A DNA stretch of 8,034 bases from Bacteroidota bacterium. Its GTDB lineage: Bacteria > Bacteroidota > Bacteroidia > Bacteroidales > B18-G4. The stretch lies in the NCBI GenBank assembly GCA_003648575.1, contig QMPN01000134.1, positions 1 to 8,034 on the forward strand, in the 5' to 3' direction. The position numbers and the translations under genes are program-made. Each line of letters starts with the position of its first letter. Positions within the stretch are counted from its first letter, which is position 1. The notes beneath the pieces are model-generated. The model made no database searches and was not told the origin of the DNA. It worked only from the letters and a program-made list of their open reading frames with translations. Below, in pieces: positions 1-6,071 of the stretch.

Positions 1-1017
1 CCTGCCCGGGACCGCCTGTATATTTCCCGCAAGGCACACCTGATCACTCCTTCGCATCGCTTGCTGGATGCTGTCTATGAAAAATCAAAAGGGGAGGAAA
101 AGATCGGGTCTACCCTGAAAGGTATCGGTCCTGCCTATACAGATAAAATAGCAAGGCTTGGCTTAAGAACCGGCGACCTGCATGAAAGTGGTTTTCGCGA
201 CAGATATGATAAATTGCGTGACAGGCATCTGCGGATAATCAAGGCCTATGGCAGCGAAGCAGGGGATTTTACATTTGACGGCCTTTCATTTAGCGATTAT
301 GAAGATGCCTGGTTCAAAGCCCTCCGTATCTTTGATGAACTCCGGATGGTAAATAGCGAATACCTTATTAACAGGGCACTGGATAAAGGAGAAAAAGTAT
401 TGGCAGAAGGCGCCCAGGGATCAATGCTTGATATAGATTTTGGAACTTATCCTTTTGTCACCTCATCGAATACGATATGTGCCGGTGTTTGTTCCGGCCT
501 GGGCGTACCACCTCAAAAGGTAGGGGAGGTGTTTGGCGTTTTCAAGGCATATTGTACCCGCGTTGGAAGTGGCCCTTTCCCTTCGGAATTGCTTGACGGC
601 AATGGAGATCTTATGCGCGATACCGGGAAAGAATTCGGATCGACAACAGGACGTCCGCGCCGCTGTGGCTGGCTCGACCTCGTGGCTTTGAAATATACCA
701 TCATGCTTAATGGTGTAACGCAGCTGTTCATGATGAAAACAGATGTACTCAGCCCGTTTTCCGAAGTGGATGTTTGCACATCATATGATATTGCCGGAGA
801 AAAGACCGCTGATGTTCCTTATGATATGACATCCGCTGAAATAAAACCAGAATTGACAAGCCTGAAAGGCTGGGAGCAACAAATTGATGAACTGCAAAGT
901 ATGGATGAGGCTCCTGCAACATTACACAGCTATATTCAGTATATCGAAAAGGAAACCGGGATCCCGATAAAAATTGTGTCTGTCGGACCTGACAGAAAGC
1001 AAACACTGTTCAGATAA
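1..1017 (+). CDS. purA: Adenylosuccinate synthetase, 5' end outside the window
   Basis: PurA joins IMP and aspartate with GTP hydrolysis to give adenylosuccinate, the first committed step from IMP to AMP, in the cytosol. The reading frame is open from base 1. The residues before the first possible start (DRLYISRKAHLITPSH) match the family, so the gene continues upstream; by comparison with the E. coli enzyme about 90 N-terminal residues are missing, including the GDEGKGK phosphate-binding loop. Visible hallmarks are IGSTLKGIGPAY (from base 109), the EGAQG...DIDFGTYPFVTSSNT block (bases 397-474), TRVGSGPFPSEL, EFGSTTGRPRRCGW (631-672; IMP/aspartate-binding loop), MKTDVL (733-750; guanine-specifying K-x-D) and VGPDR near the end. 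The protein stops a few residues after this motif (TAA at 1015-1017). STLKG replaces the TTGRG of E. coli, which I believe is usual in Bacteroidota. It converges on infB, with 74 bases between the stops. Identity is very secure. Confidence 0.97.
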   Translation, partial: PARDRLYISRKAHLITPSHRLLDAVYEKSKGEEKIGSTLKGIGPAYTDKIARLGLRTGDLHESGFRDRYDKLRDRHLRIIKAYGSEAGDFTFDGLSFSDYEDAWFKALRIFDELRMVNSEYLINRALDKGEKVLAEGAQGSMLDIDFGTYPFVTSSNTICAGVCSGLGVPPQKVGEVFGVFKAYCTRVGSGPFPSELLDGNGDLMRDTGKEFGSTTGRPRRCGWLDLVALKYTIMLNGVTQLFMMKTDVLSPFSEVDVCTSYDIAGEKTADVPYDMTSAEIKPELTSLKGWEQQIDELQSMDEAPATLHSYIQYIEKETGIPIKIVSVGPDRKQTLFR

Positions 1018-1024
1018 TTATAGT

Positions 1025-1055
1025 AAAAAGATTTGTGTGTGGCTTTTCGCAAATC
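1025..1055 (-). terminator. Probable intrinsic terminator of the rimP-nusA-infB transcript
   Basis: Reading the minus strand after the infB stop, GATTTG (1055-1050) can pair with CAAATC (1035-1030). A run of five T follows directly (1029-1025). One more G-C pair forms inside after a C/A mismatch; the loop is about 10-14 bases. The stem is AT-rich and therefore weak, but the T-run and the position 37 bases after the stop fit rho-independent termination. On the plus strand the same hairpin has no T-run behind it, so it does not clearly terminate purA. Confidence 0.5.
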
Positions 1056-1086
1056 GAACGTCGACAATCGAACGTCGACAATCGAC
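1052..1086. repeat. Short tandem repeat, 14-base unit, about 2.5 copies
   Basis: AATCGAACGTCGAC occurs at 1052-1065 and again, identical, at 1066-1079. A partial third copy, AATCGAC, lies at 1080-1086. Each full unit contains the self-complementary GTCGAC (1060-1065 and 1074-1079), so the two copies could also pair as a 6-bp hairpin with an 8-base loop. The repeat sits between two convergent genes and its first bases overlap the terminator hairpin. It looks like an intergenic low-complexity repeat rather than a coding or protein-binding element; function unknown. Confidence 0.8.
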
Positions 1087-1091
1087 AATGA

Positions 1092-3944
1092 TTAAAGGGT
1101 TCTTTTAACCTCAATCTCCTCATACCCTTCAATGATATCTCCAACCTTGATGTCGTTGAAATTGACAATGTTCAGGCCGCATTCATAACCGGTAGCAACT
1201 TCTTTTGCATCATCTTTAAATCGTTTGAGTGACCCAAGTACACCGGTATATACAACGATACCATCGCGGATCAGCCTGATAGCAGTGTTACGGGTGATCT
1301 TTCCGTCGAGGACCATACAACCGGCAACACTTCCCACTTTGGTGATCTTAAATACTTCCCGTATCTCAACATTACAGGTGATCTTTTCTTCGATATCAGG
1401 TGAAAGCATGCCTTCGATAGCTGCTTTTATCTCTTCTATAGCCTGGTAAATAATGCTGTAGAGGCGTATGTCGATCTGTTCTTGCTCTGCAAGCTTCCTG
1501 GCACTGGGCTGAGGCCTCACCTGGAATCCAATAATGATCGCATTGGATGCTGATGCCAGCATAACGTCTGTTTCAGTAACGGCTCCTACACCTTTCAGGA
1601 TCACGTTCACCTGAACTTCCTCTGTGGAAAGTTTAAGGAGTGAATCAGAGAGGGCTTCAACGGATCCATCAACATCACCTTTAACTATGACATTCAATTC
1701 TTTGAAATCGCCAATGGCAATTCTGCGGCCAATCTCATCAAGTGTAATGTGTTTTTGTGTACGAAGGCCTTGTTCCCGCTGTAATTGCTGTCGCTTATTC
1801 GCAATGCTTTTTACTTCCCTCTCATCCTTCATAACATTAAAACCGTCGCCTGCCTGCGGGGCTCCGTTTAAACCGAGTAATAAGGCCGGGGTCGAAGGGC
1901 CGGCTTCCTTGATGGGTTGGTTATTCTCATTGAACATAGCCTTGACCTTACCATAATACGAACCTGCTAATACCATATCACCGGCATACAGGGTTCCGGT
2001 CTGTACCAATATGTTTGTAACAAAACCTCTTCCCTTGTCGAGAGTAGATTCAATGACAGTGCCAACTGCAGCCCTGTCGCGGTTTGCTTTAAGGTCGAGC
2101 ATTTCTGCCTCCAGAAGCACTTTCTCCAGAAGCTCAATTACGTTGAGTCCGTCTTTGGCTGAAATTTCCTGACTTTGAAATTTACCTCCCCATTCTTCTA
2201 CCAGGATGTTCATTTCCGAAAGTTCCTGCTTTATCTTATCAGGATTGGCATTGGCCTTATCAATCTTGTTAATGGCAAAAACTATGGGTACTCCGGCAGC
2301 CTGGGCATGGTTAATGGCCTCTTTTGTCTGGGGCATCACGCCATCGTCGGCAGCAATGATAATAATGGCTACATCCGTGACTTTCGCTCCCCTGGCACGC
2401 ATAGCTGTAAATGCTTCGTGGCCCGGAGTATCGAGAAATGTGATCTTTTTTCCATCCTCCAGGATAACTTCATATGCTCCGATGTGCTGCGTGATACCAC
2501 CTGCCTCACCGGCCACAACATTGGCTTTACGTATATGGTCAAGTAGTTTTGTCTTACCATGGTCAACATGTCCCATTACCGTCACAATCGGGGAACGTGG
2601 TGTCAATAATGACTCATCATCATGGATTACTTCTATACTTTCAATTGCTTCCTGAACTTCAACACTTACGAATTCGACTTCAAAACCAAACTCTTCCGCA
2701 ACCAGATTCAATGTTTCCGCATCCAGTCGCTGGTTGATGGAAACAAATAATCCCAGTGTCATACAGGCAGAGATAACATCGGTGGCATTCACATTCATCA
2801 TGCTGGCCAACTCATTAACGGTAACGAATTCAGTAAGCTTCAGTGTGCCTTTTTCTTCTTCAACTTTCCTTTGCTCCTCTTCAATCTGCTGACTTACGGC
2901 GGCACGTTTGGTCCGGCGGTGTTTGGCACCTTTCGACTTTCCTGATGGAGCAAGCCGGGCAAGGGTTTCCTTGATCTGTTTCTGGATTTCCTCTGCAGTG
3001 GGCTCAGGTTTGAAAGCTCCTTTACCACGCCGTCCTTTTCCTTTACCCCTGTCATCACCCCTCCTGGCTCCTGCATCAGAAACACGTTTGGGTGTGGTAA
3101 TTCTCTTTCGTTTCCTTTTTTGAGATACCTTGTCATCTTTAGAAGAAGCAACAGGTTTTTTCTCAAACTCCTTGAGGTCGATCTTGTCAATGATCTTAGG
3201 GCCGGTTAACTTATCAACTTTTGTTTTAATAAAGTTATCTTCCGTGGCAGCTTCCTCTTTCTTTTCAGGCTTAACCTCCTCAACGGGTATATCCTTACTT
3301 TCTTTAACAGTTTCTTCGGGTTTTTCCTTTTCAACTGTTTCGGTTACTTCCTTTTTAGTTTCTTCTTCCCTGGCAGGAGTGGCAGCTTTCTTTTTCTTTG
3401 CTGCTGATTCCTTTGCCTTTTCTTCTTTAGTCTTTTTGGCAGGGCGGGTCTTCTGGTTTATCGAATCAAGGTCGATCTTGTCAAGAACTTTGATAGGACT
3501 CTCTTCCTTTTCTTTCTTTTCCGCCTTTTCCTTTTTTTCTTCTTTTACTTCCCCGGTGGGTTCCGGCTCTTTTTCAAGTTTTTCTTCAGGTTTGACTTTG
3601 ACTACGGGCTCTTTCTTTACACTTTCGATAATGGAGGTTTTCTGAATAATGATTTCCTCCTCTTTTTCAGGGTCGTCCTTGCCCGTGGCCCTGTCTATAT
3701 CATCTATGCTAATGGAAGTATGCAGGCTGGTGTCAATTTCCATCTTTTTGGACTCTTCCTTAACAGCTTTCTCTGTCTGGAATTCCATGACCAGCATCTC
3801 ATAAGCTTCAGGGCTGAGTTTGGTGGTTGGCTTACCATCGATTTCAATTCCTTTTTTTGAAAGAAATTCTATGATGGTATGCAGGCCAACATTAAACTCC
3901 CTGGCAGCTTTACTCAATCTTATGGCTTTGCTTACTTCCGTCAT
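1092..3944 (-). CDS. infB: Translation initiation factor IF-2
   Basis: IF-2 is the GTPase that places initiator fMet-tRNA on the 30S subunit and promotes 50S joining. The 950-residue protein starts with an IF2_N helical domain (about 1-55). A very charged Lys/Glu-rich, probably disordered linker follows (about 56-365), then a second IF2_N-like domain (about 368-425). The G domain shows GHVDHGKT (458-465), GGITQH with effector T485 (482-487), DTPGH with catalytic-type H509 (505-509), NKID (559-562) and SAK (595-597). Domain II is near 620-715, domain III near 735-840, and the fMet-tRNA-binding C-terminal domain near 850-945, with the conserved VAGC ending at C876. The ATG at 3944 opens directly into the IF2_N domain; no clear ribosome binding site precedes it. 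The gene lies 65 bases after nusA and is the last of the cluster. The linker explains the length, which is normal for Bacteroidota. No frameshift is seen. Confidence 0.98.
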   Translation of the reverse strand: MTEVSKAIRLSKAAREFNVGLHTIIEFLSKKGIEIDGKPTTKLSPEAYEMLVMEFQTEKAVKEESKKMEIDTSLHTSISIDDIDRATGKDDPEKEEEIIIQKTSIIESVKKEPVVKVKPEEKLEKEPEPTGEVKEEKKEKAEKKEKEESPIKVLDKIDLDSINQKTRPAKKTKEEKAKESAAKKKKAATPAREEETKKEVTETVEKEKPEETVKESKDIPVEEVKPEKKEEAATEDNFIKTKVDKLTGPKIIDKIDLKEFEKKPVASSKDDKVSQKRKRKRITTPKRVSDAGARRGDDRGKGKGRRGKGAFKPEPTAEEIQKQIKETLARLAPSGKSKGAKHRRTKRAAVSQQIEEEQRKVEEEKGTLKLTEFVTVNELASMMNVNATDVISACMTLGLFVSINQRLDAETLNLVAEEFGFEVEFVSVEVQEAIESIEVIHDDESLLTPRSPIVTVMGHVDHGKTKLLDHIRKANVVAGEAGGITQHIGAYEVILEDGKKITFLDTPGHEAFTAMRARGAKVTDVAIIIIAADDGVMPQTKEAINHAQAAGVPIVFAINKIDKANANPDKIKQELSEMNILVEEWGGKFQSQEISAKDGLNVIELLEKVLLEAEMLDLKANRDRAAVGTVIESTLDKGRGFVTNILVQTGTLYAGDMVLAGSYYGKVKAMFNENNQPIKEAGPSTPALLLGLNGAPQAGDGFNVMKDEREVKSIANKRQQLQREQGLRTQKHITLDEIGRRIAIGDFKELNVIVKGDVDGSVEALSDSLLKLSTEEVQVNVILKGVGAVTETDVMLASASNAIIIGFQVRPQPSARKLAEQEQIDIRLYSIIYQAIEEIKAAIEGMLSPDIEEKITCNVEIREVFKITKVGSVAGCMVLDGKITRNTAIRLIRDGIVVYTGVLGSLKRFKDDAKEVATGYECGLNIVNFNDIKVGDIIEGYEEIEVKRTL

Positions 3945-3963
3945 ACTATAGATTCAAATATTT

Positions 3964-3987
3964 TTAATCTTTCGTTTTGCAGATTAA
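3964..3987 (-). other. AT-rich hairpin in the nusA-infB spacer
   Basis: TTAATCT (3964-3970) and AGATTAA (3981-3987) are perfect inverted repeats around a 10-base loop. The spacer is the largest gap inside the cluster. On the minus strand no T-run follows, so this is not an intrinsic terminator. It may be a processing or leader structure ahead of infB, or chance in AT-rich DNA. Confidence 0.3.
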
Positions 3988-4009
3988 TAATGCGATAAAA
4001 ATAACATTT

Positions 4010-5245
4010 TTATTCAAACTCGGCCCTGAGGATACGGACCACCTCTTTGATTGTTTCCTCTTCGAGGTCGGTCCTTTTGACCAGTTCCTTGGGTTCAATT
4101 TCAAGTACACTTTTGGCTGTGTCGCAACCGATCCCTTTCAACTCTTCGATGATCCATGCATCGATTTCATCAGAGAATTCAGCCAGGTCGACATCTTCGG
4201 CCTCGGTATCGGTATCGCGATAAACATCAATTTCATAGCCGGTAAGCTTCCCTGCCAGCCTGATATTGTATCCCCCTTTACCAATTGCCAGCGACACCTG
4301 GTCGGGCTTCATATATACTTCGGCACGTTTTGATTCTTCAATGATGGTGATGGAAGATATCTTTGCCGGACTCAGCGCCCTGGTAATAAATAATGTAGGA
4401 TTGTTAGTGAAGTTGATCACGTCAATATTTTCATTTTTCAGCTCCCTGACGATACCATGGATCCTCGACCCCTTCATCCCAACGCATGCACCTACGGGAT
4501 CAATGCGGTCGTCGTAAGACTCAACAGCTATCTTGGCTCTTTCGCCGGGTACCCTGACAATATTCTTGATCGTGATAAGGCCGTCATAAACTTCAGGAAC
4601 CTCCGATTCGAACAACCTTTCAAGAAAAATGGGGGATGTCCTTGACAGGACGATAGCCGGACTGCTGTTTTTCATCTCCACACGAGAGACAACCGCCCTG
4701 ATAGTATCTCCTTTACGGTAAAAATCCGAAGGGATCTGTTCAGTTTTTGGAAGCGTGAGCTCAATATAATCATCATCCAGTACCAGTATCTCCTTTTTCC
4801 AGATCTGGTAAACCTCACCTGTAACGATCTCACCAATTTTTTCCTTGTATTTCTGGTAAATGGTGTCTTTTTCGTATTCCTGGATCTTGGCAATGAGGTT
4901 TTGTCGGATGGACAGGATCTCCCTGCGGCCAAAGTCCTCCAATTTCAGCTCCTCCGACACTTCTTCACCAACCTCAAAGTCGGGCTCGATCTTGATAGCA
5001 TCAGACAAAGCGATCTGCAGGTTCTCATCCTCAAGCTCTGCATCATCAACAATCTCCCTGTTTCTCCAGATCTCAAGGTCTCCCTTGTCAATATTAACAA
5101 TGATGTCGAAGTTATCATCAGAACCATATTTTCTTTCAAGCATATGCCTGAAGATGTCTTCAAGAATCACCATCATCATCTCCCTGTCAATGTTCTTGAA
5201 TTCTTTAAATTCCGCAAAGGTTTCAACCAGATTGATATTATCCAT
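4010..5245 (-). CDS. nusA: Transcription termination/antitermination factor NusA
   Basis: NusA binds RNA polymerase and nascent RNA, and modulates pausing, intrinsic and Rho termination, and antitermination. The 411-residue product has the NusA N-terminal polymerase-binding domain (about 1-125), an S1 domain (about 135-200), and KH1 with GMKG (256-259) inside DPVGACVGMKGSRI. KH2 follows with GKGG (322-325) inside AIGKGGYNIRLA, then one short acidic helical C-terminal domain (about 355-411). E. coli NusA is about 495 residues with two acidic repeats; the shorter tail here is usual outside Proteobacteria. I chose the ATG at 5245 because MDNINLVETF is the expected family start; a TTG frame opening at 5275 would overlap the end of rimP. 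The A-rich GAAAAAACAAGAAGA before the ATG is a weak ribosome binding context. It lies 22 bases after rimP, so the two are almost certainly cotranscribed. Confidence 0.97.
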   Translation of the reverse strand: MDNINLVETFAEFKEFKNIDREMMMVILEDIFRHMLERKYGSDDNFDIIVNIDKGDLEIWRNREIVDDAELEDENLQIALSDAIKIEPDFEVGEEVSEELKLEDFGRREILSIRQNLIAKIQEYEKDTIYQKYKEKIGEIVTGEVYQIWKKEILVLDDDYIELTLPKTEQIPSDFYRKGDTIRAVVSRVEMKNSSPAIVLSRTSPIFLERLFESEVPEVYDGLITIKNIVRVPGERAKIAVESYDDRIDPVGACVGMKGSRIHGIVRELKNENIDVINFTNNPTLFITRALSPAKISSITIIEESKRAEVYMKPDQVSLAIGKGGYNIRLAGKLTGYEIDVYRDTDTEAEDVDLAEFSDEIDAWIIEELKGIGCDTAKSVLEIEPKELVKRTDLEEETIKEVVRILRAEFE

Positions 5246-5267
5246 TCTTCTTGTTTTTTCCCGGTGA

Positions 5268-5726
5268 TCATCCAAAATGGATGCCCGGTCTTGTTTCTTT
5301 TATTTCACTCAGGGGCAGCTGCTGTTCGGGGCCTTCCTCAAACTTTTTGCTTTTCCCTTTCTTTATTAGTCTTTTAATGGTGATCTGTTCATCTTCCACC
5401 GCAGTGAGGATGGCTTTGATCTTTTTTCCGTCGTTTAATTCTATTTCTATTCTTCTGTTTACATATTTTTGATACTGACGAGGCAGGACAAACGGCTGGT
5501 CAAGCCCTGCTGAGGATACCACCAGCTCAAAATCTTCAGTATCCCTGTCGAGTTTCCCTTCTATTCCACGGCTCAGTCTGATGCAATCATCCACGCTCAC
5601 GTCATTATCATTGTCGATAAAGACATGAATCCGGTTCCCGGACCTGACGAGTACTGAAACCAGGTAGTTTTCAGTGCCTTCCAGCTCCAGTTCAAGCATC
5701 TTTCTTATGAGCTTTTCACTTATCAT
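5268..5726 (-). CDS. rimP: Ribosome maturation factor RimP
   Basis: RimP binds the free 30S subunit and helps late assembly of its head region around uS12. The 152-residue product has the usual two-domain size: an N-terminal alpha/beta domain (about 1-75) with HVFIDNDNDVSVDDCIRLSR, and a C-terminal SH3-like barrel (about 85-150). The family signature appears as VVSSAGLDQPF (69-79), where Proteobacteria have VSSPGLDRP. It directly precedes nusA, the conserved position of this gene. The ATG at 5726 is the only sensible start; the leader before it is AT-rich without a Shine-Dalgarno. A GC-rich hairpin ends 15 bases before the ATG, so transcription that begins at the upstream tRNA promoter must pass it to reach rimP. 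Confidence 0.95.
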   Translation of the reverse strand: MISEKLIRKMLELELEGTENYLVSVLVRSGNRIHVFIDNDNDVSVDDCIRLSRGIEGKLDRDTEDFELVVSSAGLDQPFVLPRQYQKYVNRRIEIELNDGKKIKAILTAVEDEQITIKRLIKKGKSKKFEEGPEQQLPLSEIKETRPGIHFG

Positions 5727-5733
5727 TTTATTT

Positions 5734-5761
5734 CAATAAAAGAGGGGACGCCTGTCCCCTC
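5734..5761 (-). terminator. GC-rich hairpin with T-tract between tRNA-Gln and rimP
   Basis: On the minus strand GAGGGGAC (5761-5754) and GTCCCCTC (5749-5742) form a perfect 8-bp stem with a 4-base loop (AGGC). TTTTATTG follows. The hairpin starts 20 bases after the tRNA 3' end and its T-tract runs to within about 10 bases of the rimP ATG. This is a good candidate for the tRNA terminator. As rimP follows at once, it may be a partial terminator or attenuator, or an RNA processing site. No separate rimP promoter is evident in the 55-base gap. Confidence 0.65.
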
Positions 5762-5781
5762 ATAATTCCTTCTACCTTGTG

Positions 5782-5854
5782 TTGTCCGACCAGGGCTCGA
5801 ACCTGGACTCTTCTGAACCAAAATCAGACGTGTTGCCAGTTACACCATCGGACA
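5782..5854 (-). tRNA. tRNA-Gln (anticodon UUG)
   Basis: A complete 73-nt cloverleaf. The acceptor TGTCCGA (5854-5848) pairs perfectly with TCGGACA (5789-5783). The D arm is GTGT/ACAC with loop AACTGGCA. The anticodon stem is TCTGA/TCAGA around loop TTTTGGT, which puts TTG at 34-36 (bases 5821-5819). The variable loop AGAGT is five bases, and the T arm is CCAGG/CCTGG around TTCGAGC. It reads CAA codons for glutamine. The discriminator is A (5782) and CCA is not encoded, so the 3' end needs CCA addition. G37 follows G36. It lies head-to-tail 55 bases before rimP. Confidence 0.96.
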
Positions 5855-5860
5855 ATCCTG

Positions 5861-5874
5861 ATCGCACATGCGAT
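5861..5874. repeat. Inverted repeat in the tRNA-Gln leader
   Basis: ATCGCA (5861-5866) and TGCGAT (5869-5874) are inverted copies separated by two bases. The element lies between the probable promoter and the 5' end of the tRNA. It could fold in the tRNA precursor or be an operator-like site; it is too short to judge. Confidence 0.35.
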
Positions 5875-5884
5875 TTTCGGACTG

Positions 5885-5892
5885 CAAAAGTA
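5885..5892 (-). promoter_or_regulatory. Probable Bacteroidota-type -7 promoter element for tRNA-Gln
   Basis: The minus strand reads TACTTTTG, an exact match to the Bacteroidota -7 consensus TAnnTTTG, followed by CA as is common. The tRNA begins 30 bases downstream, leaving a leader of about 25 bases. A -33 TTG is not present at the usual 19-21 base spacing; the nearest, in AAGTTGAAAG, is about 28 bases away, and T-rich sequence fills the gap. This promoter may also serve rimP-nusA-infB by readthrough. Confidence 0.6.
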
Positions 5893-6071
5893 CAAATAAA
5901 AATTAAAATGGAAAAACTTTCAACTTAAAATTGTTTAAAAAATGGGACTTATAAGTGTCATAGCTATCTGCCTTATTGTTAAAAATATATAATTTCAAAT
6001 GTTCTCAGGACACAATCAATACAAAATTCATATTTTCGCTGTGTCATTCAATAGCTTAAATGAAGCATTCC

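Noticed and set aside
61..63. TTG as a start of purA
   Set aside because: The frame is open to base 1 and the residues before this codon match PurA, so it is an internal leucine.
1052..1086. CRISPR array
   Set aside because: Units are 14 bases, directly adjacent, without spacers, and no cas gene is present.
2206..2655. Open frame of 149 codons on the plus strand
   Set aside because: Antisense to the IF-2 G domain, which is fully conserved on the other strand.
3130..3645. Open frame of 171 codons on the plus strand, rich in Ser and Phe
   Set aside because: It is the antisense of the Lys/Glu-rich IF-2 linker; Lys/Glu codons read backwards give Phe/Ser/Leu. No start context or family resemblance.
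3945..4009. Separate promoter for infB in the nusA-infB spacer
   Set aside because: AATATTTG is near the TAnnTTTG consensus but has no TTG at the right distance and lies too close to the start codon. Readthrough from nusA is simpler.
5246..5275. TTG start giving nusA ten more residues
   Set aside because: It would overlap the end of rimP, and the extra residues do not resemble the NusA N-terminus; the ATG at 5245 gives the family start.
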